A stretch of 64,000 nucleotides of DNA from Gonatopus flavifemur. Its lineage: Eukaryota > Arthropoda > Insecta > Hymenoptera > Dryinidae. Under the pieces are notes generated by a model. It was not told the origin of the DNA. It did not search any database and was given only the letters and a program-made list of their open reading frames with translations. A program made the position numbers and the translations under genes. How positions within the stretch are numbered: the first letter of the stretch is position 1; the number at the start of each line of letters is the position of its first letter. Below are positions 11,371-22,729 of the stretch, piece after piece. The DNA is taken from the NCBI GenBank assembly GCA_018340375.1, contig JAFFJZ010000017.1:4392001-4456000 (forward strand), written 5' to 3'.

Positions 11371-11902
11371 GGGAAAAAGATATTTCTAGTTCAGTATATT
11401 ATTTTCTTTTTGATAATTTACAGTCCTCAGATTACTACGGATAATTCGTTCTCCTATTAGTTAGTTTTAACAGTACCTATACATTAAGAGCGTCCACATA
11501 ACAACAACGCATGGATGCAGTTCAGCCATTTTAGGTAGCCTGCTGGATGTGTATCGTAACGAATGTACCTATTGAGGTTGATGGTCGACGTTATTGTATA
11601 ATGGCGCGCGTGTGTACGTTTCTCGTTTATCATCGTTAACTTTTTTTCATTCATATCTTCAAGAAATTATGACGAGACCGGAAAAAGATTTCTCATCCGC
11701 TACGTACGTGAAATAGTCTGTCGTCACGATTTGTGGAATAAAACAATGCTCTCCCAATGGAATGAAGTTTTTTGAAGAATGATGAATCACGAGTCTTCAA
11801 TCCCTCAGATACATATAGATTAATTTTTATGAGTACTCCCAATGCCGACAGTTGAATTTTGAAATCCCAAACTGGATAAGTTGTATAGGAAAAACTATTT
11901 AC

Positions 11903-12241
11903 CAGAATGTGTGGATTGTCTACCAGTTGATGCTTGAGTGGCAGCTGATTGAGCAGCTCTAGCAGTTGGATCTTCGCTGCTTTGACCACTGCTAGTTGCA
12001 CTCATAGGACTATCCATGCTTCTTGTAAGGGCCGTTGTGGTATTAGGTAAGTTGTTGGTAGTGCTACTTGTTACTCCACGCGATGTCACCGGGCTTGGAC
12101 TTGACGAGAATACCGAGTGACCAGTACCGGGATACGTACTAGTTGGCTTTGGTTCTACTGGAGATATCCACATATCCTCCAGAGGCACCCGTCCACGCGA
12201 TTCCACTAATCCAGGAGTGCTCTGACACCTCCCCATCGCCG
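11903..12241 (-). CDS. CNG-channel-like exon: Ser/Thr-rich linker after the CNBD
   Basis: The acceptor (ATTTTTAG) lies at 12242 and the donor (TCTG followed by GTAAATAG) at 11902. The exon takes one G from the upstream exon and passes one G on, so all three exons share phase 1 boundaries. It encodes AAMGRCQSTPGLVESRGR, then a low-complexity Ser/Thr/Pro/Ala stretch. The GRCQSTPGLVE word directly after the CNBD is, from memory, a feature of the insect CNG-channel-like proteins. The linker joins the ligand-binding domain to the coiled coil in the next exon. Confidence 0.8.
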
Positions 12242-12510
12242 CTAAAAATTACACGTACAATTATTTATTTTTCAGGTGCGTACCCTAGTAACAAAGAATA
12301 TTTATCAAATTTTCTGAGAATGTTTATATCATATTGAATATCTTATGCACATCCATAGAAAGTTCTCCGTATATTCGTCTTACTGGGGTAAGTTTACACA
12401 TCTCAAGACAAACTCTGACCAAATCAATGACGTTGTATGTATGAATTGCATTTGTAATTTCGAAAAATTCACATTCTCATGGCTCAATTGGAAGGAAATT
12501 AATGATTTAA

Positions 12511-12755
12511 GGTGATACAGCGGCCCCTGAAAATGCAACAAGACCCATTGGCTAGAAAAGTACACAACCGAAATTATTCTGGAAAATTACTCGAAAATAA
12601 AAGGATGAAAGCAAAATATCGCTCTTTACAGACCTTCTTCAATCAATAGAGGTGGTCTGTACAGAGCGATATTTTCCTTTCACTGCTTTATTTTCGAATA
12701 ATTTTTCAGAAAAGATTTGGCTCGGATTGCATCGTCAGGGGCCGCTGGTATCCCC
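12511..12755. mobile_element. TTAA-flanked MITE, 245 bp (piggyBac-like)
   Basis: Inverted ends GGTGATACAGCGGCCCCTGA and TCAGGGGCCGCTGGTATCCCC are each bounded by TTAA (12507-12510 and 12756-12759), the target duplicated by piggyBac-type transposases. Internal arms around AATATCGCTCTKTACAGA are also mirrored. It lies in the intron between the channel exons at 15400 and 12241. Confidence 0.75.
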
Positions 12756-12759
12756 TTAA

Positions 12760-13733
12760 AGTAGTTTGAAAATTAATATTTGAGGTTGAAAAAGTTCAAT
12801 TATTGTTCAATAGGATAGCCAGCGTTTATGAATATCATACGTTTATTGTTCCGCAGAAGATTCTATTCCGAAGTCCAGTTGAAAATCTTTTGATCTATAC
12901 TGAAGAAAACTTGCTGTTATACCGAAGTTATATTGTTCGTCCAATTTGCAGTGTGTATTCAAATATGCAGACTTTATCAAATTAATAAAAATATGTTTTC
13001 AGACGTTTTGAAATAACTGGAATTGATTTGATATATTTATTTCAATCATAAAAACAGTATCATTTCACGTTAGACGTTTCTCCTGTGAGCGAGCTTTTGA
13101 AATGTCCCGAAGAATTCTACTAAAATTATAAACGAGCTGCAGGTAGTCGTCGTTTTTAGTAAGACAAGCATGACTTCATATCGATACCTCTATGCGATTT
13201 GCTTATTCCACATCCGAACAATATCGGTGAAGTTGTTGGATTCCAACAGAGAAAATACATTATACTATCTAAATCGACTTTATGACTGTCGTGACTCAAG
13301 GGAATATTAAATTCAACCTCTCTTTCGAATCGAAGCGATATATTGAAATTCCTGGTATATATTTTGTTTATCTTTGACATTCTATCCCACAAAGAGTTCG
13401 TATAAATACTATCTCACTCGTAAATATGAATTGGTTGGGAACATATTGAAATTCTCGATAAATTCTTGGATGCGGCGCAATTGAAGATTATCGAGGAGCA
13501 TTTGGGGGAATTCGAATTCGTCTGGAAAATCATATTCTAATTGTTCTATGAATGTCCTTCGCAGTGTGTTTCATAGAATATTATTTTGTTTTCTTTGTAT
13601 TCATAATAATTTTATGGATTTGTCAATCTGTTGTAGGATCAGGTTGAAGATTTGTCCATCGCTATGTGTGCGTTTTTATTCGTGTTACAAGTAAGAATTA
13701 ATGCTACACTTTTTGTTATAGAAGACAATTCTA
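12760..13733. other. Intron sequence, nothing recognised
   Basis: AT-rich sequence between two MITEs inside the channel intron. Only short chance frames. Confidence 0.5.
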
Positions 13734-14235
13734 CCCTGGTGAAAATGAAGCGTATACACAAAGCGAGAAGGAAACGTAAACGAAGCGAAAAACGTTTCAA
13801 CTCCCTCTTTCTGGAGCGTATGATACCCGCTCGCTGGAAAGTCATCAAATCATACGTTCTGCATACGTTTCATAAACTTCCGATCCCGTTTCGCATACGC
13901 TTCACGTGACGTAATAGTAGGTTATATGAAGCGTATGCGAGTCATACCTATTCTGACTTCAAATGACATCTTTCAGCAGCTGAAGTCAACGACGATCTAT
14001 GGCTCAGTGGATAAGACCCTACCATAGTGAAAGTCACCGGTTCGATTCTCACCACAGGGTTTAATTTTTTTGTCTAGATTTCTTGAAATTTCCCCGCTTT
14101 CTTTGTTTCAATTCCCGTTCCACATACTCTTTGTATCCTTTCCAATCAAGCTTCGTATACTTTCCATTAACGTTTCTGTTACCCTTCAGCATACGCTTCG
14201 TTTACTCTTTCTTCTCGCTCCCATTTTCACCAGGG
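13734..14235. mobile_element. CCCTGGTGAAAAT MITE, 502 bp, carrying a tRNA-like promoter
   Basis: The ends CCCTGGTGAAAATGAAGCG and the complementary end ATTTTCACCAGGG are flanked by TA on both sides. Inside, GAAGCGTATGC-like words occur several times in both orientations. A tRNA-like block with A- and B-box matches lies at 13993-14063. The terminal CCCTGGT motif is shared with the repeat units at 41358-41735. Confidence 0.7.
13993..14063 (+). other. tRNA-like pol III promoter sequence (tRNA relic or SINE head)
   Basis: TGGCTCAGTGG at 14000-14010 fits the A box and GGTTCGATTCT at 14039-14049 fits the B box, at tRNA-like spacing. The acceptor and T stems do not pair well, so I do not call a functional tRNA. 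It lies inside the inverted-repeat element above. Confidence 0.5.
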
Positions 14236-15399
14236 TACGCAGCTTTTTTGAAACATAAATTTCTAACAACGGTTTTGATTTGAAACAAGCCAGGAGACAA
14301 GAACACATAACTTTATTGCCCTCTGCGCACGTTGCTTGTCATATTCTATTCCTTTGATATTGCATTCAAAAGTCTCAGGAGAATGTTTTAATTTCTCTCT
14401 TTAGAAGTAAAATACCAGGAGAGCAGAAAATTCAATCCAAATAACTCGTACGATCATTGGAATTATTCTAATGAGAATATGGGAAAAAATAAAACCATTA
14501 TGCTTTTAATAAATTTATTATATCTTTCGACATCGTTTCTCAATTTATGATCTCAAAGTAAATCAAAAACATATTCCCAGGTACCTGCAAATTTGTTTCT
14601 ATTGTAAAACAGCACCTCCCGGTTTAATTAACTAGACGTTGTGAGGGATGCGGTCAACCGTACGTAGTCTATCATAAAACAAGTCTATGTGTATGCGGTT
14701 ATGTTCCAAGCTGAAAAAGTCTTTCAACTCAGTTTGAACGCGTTATAAGCGTGGTTGCACAACTTTTTTCAATTCTTGGATGCAATCCCATTACCTTAAA
14801 CTTATGTGCCGACATCAAACGTGTTCATTCACCTCAAAATCTTTCGAAACTACCTGCTAACTCGACTGACGTAAGTATCGAAAAGTTTCATCGATAAATT
14901 TTCTGATTTCAAATATATCCCCCTGAAGGTATTTGAGAATTTTATATTTTTAAATTGGCGAAGAAAGATGAATGATCCTGGCATTCAAAAAGTACATGAA
15001 ATTCATGATTACAACAAACTTTTCCTGCCGCCATAAATCAATACGTTGATGAAATAGAGCGAAAGGATACGAAACCGCAGCAGTAGTTGGAACTATTAAA
15101 AGTTTCTGCCGGTACTTGCAGGGGAAAAATACACTACCCTCACATTCGTGTAACTTCTTTCTCGTACTTCTTCACCTCAGTCCTTTCATATAACCCCCTT
15201 GGGTGTCACTAAACGATTTTATGACCTAATTTTATTTGTCCCTTCTTTATTTTTTTTCCTTCTCTTGCAGTTTGTACGAATTTGCACACGTTTTTTTATC
15301 ACAAATGTATTATATTTATCAAAATAATTCGGTCTATAGTCAAGTGTGTGCCAGTTGACAATGATTTCTGTTGATGTAGGTTTTACAAAAGATACTCAC
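14236..15399 (-). other. Intron sequence, nothing recognised
   Basis: The sequence lies below the donor GTGAGTATC of the exon at 15400-15567. It is AT-rich with no long frames or repeat boundaries. Confidence 0.5.
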
Positions 15400-15567
15400 C
15401 TTTTTCCAGAGGTGCCTTTTTGTACCTTTCCAGTCTTCTCACAGCTATAGATTCCAAACGTACCCTTGCGGCAGGATATTCCTTCAGAACGTCCCACATG
15501 TCTTTTTTACTCAATACGAAGAGATCCGAATACCCAACTGACCTCACGCTGGCTGTTCGTCGGTTAC
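15400..15567 (-). CDS. Cngl: CNG-channel-like exon: end of the cyclic-nucleotide-binding domain
   Basis: This 168 bp exon lies between acceptor TTAACGCAG (minus strand, at 15568) and donor GTGAGTATC. It encodes [20 protein letters not shown] followed by a helix with [20 protein letters not shown]. The N-R-R-T-A block is the phosphate-binding-cassette motif of cyclic-nucleotide-gated channels, where cGMP or cAMP binds, and the following helix is the lid helix. The GYSDLF and EYP words are strongly family-specific. The protein would be a plasma-membrane cation channel subunit; its pore and transmembrane exons must lie upstream on this strand and were not found in the window. The symbol is given by resemblance to the insect Cngl group rather than CngA or CngB. 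Confidence 0.85.
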
Positions 15568-15569
15568 CT

Positions 15570-15974
15570 GCGTTAATGTAGCCATTTATTGGTTATCGGG
15601 ATGAATCAAGCTTTTCGTCCTATCAGCTCGATTTATTTATAATTGAATTTTCATCTTGATTGTTCATGTATTGGGAAATAATTTTATTTCCATAATTTAT
15701 TATCCCGTGTCATACAATAAAGTTGAAGTTTTATAACGAATTCCGTTTGTATGTTGCAGCTTTGGAAGTCAGGGATTTAAATTTTGATTTGAATAATGAC
15801 GGAATGGAAATTGAATTTTCGTTCGTGGTTTTTCAAATGGAGTGCAAAATCTCACAATCACTGAATCGCTCCTCTATTAGGTGTACAAGTGATTTTCCGC
15901 CATTGTTAAAAGATGACCCCACCGACAAGATTATGTTGAAATTGTCAGATGTACAACGGCATATCAAAAAATGA
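15570..15974 (+). other. Spacer with an unrecognised 83-codon frame
   Basis: A plus-strand frame at 15723-15974 has a mixed, non-repetitive composition (it includes VVFQMECKISQSLNRSSIRC). An acceptor-like TTTGTATGTTGCAG precedes its central part. It ends exactly where the mariner relic begins. I cannot assign a family; it may be an exon fragment or part of a transposon. Confidence 0.25.
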
Positions 15975-16533
15975 GACTTTGCCTATTGGAGTGATACTCC
16001 TCATCCGCGTGTTATGACGCCAGTGAAAACTTATTTAGAAACATTGAAATGGGAAGTCCTACCACACCCGCTGCATTCCCCGAACATTCCATCACTAAGT
16101 GATTATCCCTTGTTTCAGTCGTCGGCACATGGTATGTCTGGGGGTAGGGGGTCAATTCGCCAAACGAACTTTTTACCGAATAAACATAATTTGACAATCG
16201 CTAGTCACTTTTCAGTAGTCACTAGAAATAACTAGCGATTGTCAAATTCCCATGTCTTTTCGACAAAAATTTGGTTCGGCGAATCCACCCTCACCCTTTC
16301 TGAGCAGCGCTTCACATCACACGAAGATACGCAAAATTAGATCGATTCTTGGATAGTCTCAACAGATGAAGAGTTTTTCGGCGTGGCATTCGAATGCTGC
16401 CAAAAAGGTGGGAAAAAGTATTAGCTGGTGGGGGACAATATTTTGGATAAAATGTAATGCATCGTTTTTTCACAATAACTTCGTGATTTTCGATTAAAAT
16501 CGGCGGAAAATTATTTGTACCCTGATAGTTTTT
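15975..16533 (+). pseudogene. Mariner transposase C-terminal relic
   Basis: Translated pieces match the last third of a mariner transposase in order: a degraded catalytic DNA-PH region (SDTPHPRV), PVKTYLETLKWEVLPHP, a degraded SPD..SDY..F region, AHGMS, then after a nested insert EQRFTSHED, IDSWIVSTDEEFF and a WEKV-like end. There are several stops and frame changes. The Asp of the usual SPD motif reads as Asn. The 5' two thirds are missing. Interrupted by the MITE at 16141-16298. Confidence 0.75.
16141..16298. mobile_element. 158 bp MITE nested in the mariner relic
   Basis: Inverted ends GGGGTAGGGGGTCAATTCGCC and GGCGAATCCACCCTCACCC enclose an inner palindrome built on TTTGACAATCGCTAGT. TCTG flanks both sides. 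Dropping the insert and one TCTG rejoins the mariner coding words AHGMS and EQRF in frame. Confidence 0.75.
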
Positions 16534-17267
16534 TTGCAAATAAAAGCCCGAGATTGACTTGAATGATTCGTTGCAGTGTAGGTTTCAAAAAGTTGGGTTT
16601 GGTGTTGGGTTTCTTATTATTATTATTATTATTATTCCCAATGTTAGAACTGCTAATGAGATTGTAAACGTGGTTATTATTTTCAAGATTTTTCCTCTGG
16701 TGAGTCAGGATGTCATTCCAGTCTCTGGTTCATGAATTATATATTTTAACACTTTGGTGACAATAGTGTCACAGTCAATTCAATTATAAATTTCGTGTTG
16801 ATAGATTCTTAGTGTCGCAAAACAATAATCATTTATCAATTTTTACTCCATCAAAAAGAGTAAGAATTCGAATTAATACTCCATGCCATTTTGTTAAAAG
16901 AAAAAGAAGAATTGTGATAAATAACAGGCAAATTAATACTTGAAATATTTGAGACCAAATGAAAAAGAAATGTTTAGGTCAAGAAGATCTATTGAAAGCG
17001 TTGTAAATAGAGTTATTATGTGTTAATTGTGTCAGAAGTGTTTTGACGATTTTCTGGACTCTGAAGATCTTTATTCGTCTGGAGGGTAGTTGAGTATACA
17101 TCAATTTTTTTGTCGTATCTTGTGTGATATTGTGCATGCGTTTGTATAGCAAGGTAATTGGAAAGTCCTTCGAAATTTCGAGTCTTTGCTCTTAGTTTTG
17201 TCACACGTGAAAAAAATAACAAATCGAAAATAAATAACGAATACATTTGTTCACTCGCCAAATCCCT
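16534..17267. other. Non-coding stretch with a (TTA)n microsatellite
   Basis: About eight TTA units at 16613-16636. No gene recognised in the rest. Confidence 0.6.
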
Positions 17268-17470
17268 TGGAGTGGAATTTCGACTCATAATTTAGAGTGG
17301 AGTGCCATTTCGCTCCTCAAGAGTCATATATTCACTCGAATCGAGTGAAGATTTTCACTTAATGAACAAGAGTGAAAAATATCACTTCAAACTTGAGAGC
17401 GAATTTTTTTTTCACTCCTCACTGTATTGAGAAATCGCTCTTTGTAGAGTGATTTCGCATCGCTGAAATT
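17268..17470. repeat. GAGTGGAATTTC-rich repeat, copy 1
   Basis: Many copies of GAGTG and CACTC words occur in both orientations (GGAGTGGAATTTCGACTC, AGAGTGGAGTGCCATTTC and others), giving overlapping small palindromes. A similar block is at 19203-19451. Confidence 0.5.
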
Positions 17471-17521
17471 ACCGCGCGTTATGTGTGAACGGTCCCATGC
17501 AGCACAAGAGTCCCCACAAAA

Positions 17522-17714
17522 GAGTCCCGTTATGCTAATCAATATGTATTCATTATGAATACTTTGAATTCAAAATGAACTCTTTATGAACAACTTAATG
17601 CTCAGAAAGAATTAATATCGGAATTCCGCATTGAATTCTTCGGGCATTCAATACGTTTTCATTTTGAATTCATTGAATTCATATTGAATTCATTATTAGT
17701 CGCATAACGGGGAC
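17522..17714. repeat. AGTCCCCGTTATGC MITE, about 190 bp
   Basis: The left end AGAGTCCCGTTATGCTAATC and right end GCATAACGGGGACT are inverted. The interior is filled with TTGAATTCA and TCATTATGAAT words in both orientations. Confidence 0.65.
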
Positions 17715-18088
17715 TATTCAAGACATCTTGCAGAAGTCTTCAAGAATTCAAATTGATCTTTTGTGCTGGCTGGGGTGACGTGTATCAACAAACCACGGAC
17801 GCGCTGTATGTTTACCATCACGTTAAAATGAATTCTTTGCCTCACGTAAGTACAATAATATTTGCTACCATACTCTATTCTTCAATTCTCAGATCAAAAT
17901 TTCATATTTATTCATTAGAATGCCATGACATTCAAATTTTGCAATGCGGGGTTGTACGAATTACTTTTAATTTTCCAATGTAATATCCAATTTCATTCCT
18001 CTTATGAAACATGTGCATATATTGTCTTACTTGCTATGTTGCAATATTGAAACAAAAAAGATGTTTTTATTTTTAAATGGGTACGATA
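17715..18088. other. No recognisable feature
   Basis: Short chance frames only, in AT-rich DNA. Confidence 0.5.
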
Positions 18089-18194
18089 CCCAAGTAGCAA
18101 CCGAACGTTGTATATGTACTATGAACGTTCATAGTATATCTAGATATACTATGAACGTACATAGTATATATACAACATTCTGATGCTACTAGGG
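18089..18194. repeat. CCCAAGTAGC palindromic MITE, copy 2
   Basis: Same length and design as 6421-6526: CCCAAGTAGCAACCGAACGT through TATATCTAGATATA at the centre to GCTACTAGGG. The right end is slightly diverged. Confidence 0.8.
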
Positions 18195-18940
18195 ATAGTT
18201 ACGGTACACATATTTACTTGTCACATATTTTAGGAATATCAATCGACCGATTGAAAATCTGATTAGATATATTGTAAAGATATTCCAGTGATAAAGGATA
18301 TAATTTTGATATCAAATTCATTACCTATGATTTTTCAATTCCGCACATATGAACTACAATTGAAATTTTTTGAAACATAAAGATGCACATTGGATGAAAT
18401 ATGACAATCCATCAGAAACAATTTCATGTTTCCTTGTTTTGTACTCAAGTTGGACGATAACAATTTATTTGGTCTCTCATCTTTTTAACAAGTGAAATTA
18501 ATGTACTATCTGTTTTAAAATGTTTGTTGGATTTTTTCTGAGTGTACAAAATTTCTATATTTGTTTTCTTATTTTTTCTAAAAGAATCTAACATTTGAAG
18601 GGCCAACAAAAATGAGAAAATCAAATGAAGACAAATGAACATTTTGTACGTTTTCATATATTTTGGGTAAGTTCAGTCTCGCCTAAAACTTCAAATCTCT
18701 TCCATTATATATTTTCGAAGACACATATTGTCATATTTCTGAATCCCTCTCAGAATACACAAATTTGGATATATATTTATGAAAATTCTGCTTTCACGTA
18801 CAATATAACATTTCTGCACAGTGTTTTGGAGTATTTTCTCCTTAAAGATTGAACATAATATAGGGGGATAATTTACAAGTTCATGTCATCATAAGATACT
18901 GTTTATCTGGAGCATTTTGTTCTGTCAATCTAACATCTCG
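18195..18940. other. No recognisable feature
   Basis: AT-rich DNA with no supported gene or repeat. Confidence 0.5.
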
Positions 18941-18943
18941 ACA

Positions 18944-19007
18944 TAGCTCAGGTAGGTTAGGCGTATAGGTTAAGTAGGTTACAACAAGCAGACATAGGTT
19001 CGAATCC
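18944..19007 (+). other. tRNA-like A and B boxes, probable SINE head
   Basis: TAGCTCAGGTAGG (18944-18956) matches the A box and GGTTCGAATCC (18997-19007) is a perfect B box, 40 bp apart. The T-stem and acceptor stem do not pair, so this is not a working tRNA. Sequence continues as CCCCCACCGGAAATACCATC, which may be a SINE body, but no second copy is visible here. Confidence 0.5.
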
Positions 19008-19202
19008 AACAACCCCCACCGGAAATACCATCACTCGGAATAATGTGGATCTAAAGTCCTAATTGCTTCATATGAAGTTGTTCAGTTCTAGTGTGATATA
19101 ACATATGTTTTTTTATGATCATTCAATATGATTTTCTGGATACCGAGATCAAACTTTTTCAATCGCGATGTTATGACGAATGCAAAAATAAAAAGAATTG
19201 TA

Positions 19203-19451
19203 TTTAATATTCCACTCTATATAAGTGAGAATAATCACTCTTTTGGAGTGAAATTCTTCACTCTTCTGTGTGGAGCATTCTAAATTCAGGAAAATTCGTT
19301 CACTCCATCTAGAGTGATGGATAGCTCCAATAAGGAGTCATGTACCATCACTCTTTAAAATAGTGAAATTCCACTCCAATTGGACAGGTTCCCTTCTGGC
19401 TGATTAATAGAGTGGAATTTCATTCTTCAAGAGTGGAATTCCACTCCAAGA
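19203..19451. repeat. GAGTGGAATTTC-rich repeat, copy 2
   Basis: Repeated ACTCTTTTGGAGTGAAATTC-like and AGAGTGGAATTCCACTCC words alternate in orientation, as at 17268-17470. Confidence 0.5.
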
Positions 19452-20967
19452 AATTTAGAGAGCATGATTCAAAGAAGATGCAAGTGTTTATTTTTTTTCG
19501 ATGTTATTCAACTATTCCTGAGAATACTGAGAGATTGGATCCAGTGAATTTGGGAGTGCGGACTTTCCTTCATTTTAATAGGGGTTCTAGTAGATTCGAA
19601 GCGACTTTCCTTGAAAGCTTATCTTGAGAAAAATGTTTGGAAAAGCAAAAATTTGACATAAATAGAATTTTGACTATGAGTTATCAAATGTATATCCCAT
19701 TTTAGTCGACGAATCTATGAATCATCTAATTAAATATGAACTAAATGAGTATGAATAAATGGTTATTGTCTGACTTCGTGTTGTCAAATTTTTACATACA
19801 ATCGGACTATAACGAAAATGGTTTTCCTTGTAAAAAAACGGGTTTCTGTGTAGCCCTTATCTTCAACGTGCCTGTATCTATTCTGAAATTGATACGTCGT
19901 TCCACTATGTAGATTCACATGAATAAAAGAAATCACGCATCAATCATCTGTGAGAATGGAATCGGCTACTGTGAACTCTTTTATAGAAACTGGATTGTCA
20001 TTCTATGTATCGTTTCAAAGCTCTGCAATCAGTTACTTTGTTTGCATCGGTGTGTATGGAGTATAGCAATGAAGAAGGAAACGTTGTAGAAGAATATACT
20101 GTCCATTGAAAATAAAACGCGGCAATCACACCCATTGTGTAACATAGTCCACGAAAGGCACGAAGATCAATCGGTGACTTTTGCTGTATTTGAATGAATT
20201 GGTTACATTCAGTGTAGCGGTGATTACCTTACGCGAGATTTTCAAGTTGATCTATGTGTCGTTTTTCTTCCGTAGTATAATAATCGTGATTTCGTTATTT
20301 TCTTTCCACAGACAAGGGGGGCAGAGTATTCGAATGGATGTATAACAAATCGAAGGGTTTGTACTCATCATAATTCAGAATAATCCAAATCCGTTGGTGA
20401 CATTTAAATCAATTTTATCGAAATATGCATCCGAGAATTGGAATCATTCTTTTAATTTTTTCAATCTTTCAAGTGTACTACACGTAAAAAGTACAACTGA
20501 AAGGAATTCGATGAAATCCTCTTCAGGAAATTCAATCGTACATCCATGAAGTATTATTTCTCCTCTCGAATCTGATCGATCAAAGAACTATTGCGATATT
20601 TTATACCGATTTCGTATTTCCGGAACACCCCAATCTAATCATGACTCTGTGAACCTAGTTACAAGGAATATCAAATATCGATTTAAACTCCAACGCGTTT
20701 ATAACTGCTCCTCAGTCAGTGATCAGCATAACTATGTCCGTATACACAATTAGGTAATTATCGGGGTATATACCGTACCGTATACACTTCATGCAAACCA
20801 CAAATTTGTTCATCAAATTATTCCCAACTTCACACATACTTACATTTATGTAAATTTTCAAGTATACACCTCGGTTTTCATAGCTGAAAATTCGTTGAGG
20901 AATTTTCTATTTTTATTATGATAAAACGCGAACTACATTGAAAAAATCACATTCTAAGGATAAAAAA
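19452..20967. other. No recognisable feature
   Basis: About 1.5 kb of AT-rich DNA. I see no exon with matching splice sites, no transposon coding and no clear repeat. Confidence 0.5.
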
Positions 20968-21255
20968 ACTCCTCTATAATAAACGTCAAGAATATCTTAT
21001 TCCTCTTAACATGACTGGGAATTCTTCTGATATTCAGATGAAGATCAGAATATTGGGATATCTCCCACTTATGTTAAGGAAATACTACCGCCGGGACATT
21101 AGCCAAATTTTACGTTTAAGATTTCTCCAAAATATTTTCATATTTTGAAAATATTCAAGTATTGTGGAGAAATCTTACACAAAAGAGTTGGCTAAAGTCC
21201 CGGCGCTAGGATCTCTTTAAGATAAAGATATTCTTGGCGCCTATTATAGAGGAGT
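20968..21255. repeat. ACTCCTCTATAATA foldback MITE, about 290 bp
   Basis: Outer arms ACTCCTCTATAATA and TATTATAGAGGAGT, middle arms AAGAATATCTTAT, and inner arms with GCCGGGACATTAGCC and GGCTAAAGTCCCGGC pair in nested order around a centre near 21140. Almost the whole element folds back. Confidence 0.7.
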
Positions 21256-21950
21256 TCCTCATTTTTAGAATATGACATTTCGGTGTATCAATTTTTATAC
21301 AACATTCACATGGATTTATGTCTTTGCGAATAGCATGAATCTCTTATCCTTTGCGCGTGTAGTATTTGTCTGTAGGAAAATTCGAACTATTTGGAATCGT
21401 ATGAGCTTTTATACTCATATCTGGGTACATGAATATACAGTTCAATCATATATATTTGCGGTTAAGCGATTCTCTCGTATATCCACTGATGCAACGCAGA
21501 CAGCAAAGTGGCATACACATTCCCGGTAAATTCAGGCATTCGCGGAATATTCCTCCTTGGTCACGATCGGCTCAGCTTTCCAGCTCTATCTTTCTCGCGT
21601 CACATTCTCAAAACGAATTCCGCTGGTTATTTCAATGTATATATGAAGATTTTATTATCCAACGTTTTGATCACATACTTTCAACAGAATTGTTTGAATA
21701 CACTTGAGGCTCAAAACTCACGTAATCGGCCGCGCCAAGTGTTCCGCATTGACGTGGATTTCAAAATCTATTTGGAATGACTAACGCGTTTGGTTTGGAA
21801 TAACTTGGCGCTGTTTCTGGTATGTGGAAAATTTCAAAACATATTAGAAACGATCAACACGTTGAGTTTCAAATAGGTCAGAGTTGTTTCTAGTATGTCA
21901 AATGGTTGAACCTAATTTTTGTTTCACCTCACTATATATTGTTAATTCAA
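21256..21950. other. No recognisable feature
   Basis: Frames of 85-92 codons occur on the plus strand, but they overlap in different phases and show no family similarity I recognise. Confidence 0.45.
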
Positions 21951-22494
21951 TACAATCATAAATCGCTTTGAATACAATTTAAACAAACTGAAGTTACAAT
22001 ATACAAGAAATCGTTTACATACCATTTGAATAACCGAATGTACTTGGCAGCTCATATTTTGCAAGAATTCCCATTGTTTTTAAAATATGATTGTTAGGAA
22101 AACGAAACAAAGCAGATTTTACGAACAGAGAAAACTTGCACACAATATGTTTAAGGTATCCAACAGAAATTTTTTTGATAAAACGAGAATTTGTACCATT
22201 TGGCATGAAGTTGAAAATAGTTTCCCAGCAAAAATGTTTCAATGACTCTTTAGGATTATTTTAAAGAGTATCTTAAAGAGATGTCAAATATTCATTTATC
22301 ATGCAACAAAAAGAGATATCTTCAAAATATCTGGTCAAGAGCATTTTTCAGTACTGTACAAGAAATTTTTTAGAATTTTGTGAAATATCCATCAAAATCA
22401 TTTTGAAAAATTCTTCAAGAATATTTAGTCGGTTGTGGTATTATAAACGTATACGATGTTCTTCAAAATCACCTATAGAAGATTATAGTAATTC

Positions 22495-22690
22495 AATTGT
22501 TATTTGATGAGCAAGTGAAATTATTGCTTTTTGAAGAAATATATGTATGAGTCTTTAGCATTACGTGGCCACTTTCGTTCTTCAACTCGCAGATCATGAA
22601 TAAATATCCACTTTGTACCTTTACTTCGTAACATGCACGTAAAGTTACCTTCGGAAATACTTCTTCCCTGATGAAAAACAACGGCTATAA
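22495..22690 (-). pseudogene. USP-like protein, C-terminal fragment (copy 1)
   Basis: The minus-strand frame has the words VFPKVTLRACYEVKVQSGYL and FMICELK; in a neighbouring frame the same DNA gives KWIFIHDL, matching the C-terminal part of the copy at 29841-30613. Only about 60 codons remain; the catalytic part is absent in this copy. It supplies the empty site for the transposon at 28831. Confidence 0.55.
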
Positions 22691-22729
22691 CTTTATAAAA
22701 GTGTCATGCAATTTGGATTTTTGTGGTTG

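Larger units (their letters stand above)
9182..11902 (-). other. Intron of the channel gene, containing transposons
   Basis: It is bounded by donor GTAAATAG just below 11903 and acceptor TTTCTTTCAG just above 9179, minus strand. It holds the foldback element at 9434-10845 and two GC-rich hairpins at 11040-11370. The rest is AT-rich non-coding sequence. Confidence 0.7.

Noticed and set aside
13993..14063. Functional tRNA gene
   Set aside because: A and B boxes are present, but the acceptor and T stems do not pair, so only a tRNA-derived sequence is supported.
15723..15974. Secreted or receptor-type exon (IPT-like domain)
   Set aside because: A few residues suggested this, but no signature motif holds and there is no spliced partner.
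18937..19018. Functional tRNA gene
   Set aside because: The B box is perfect, but stem pairing and anticodon arm are not convincing.
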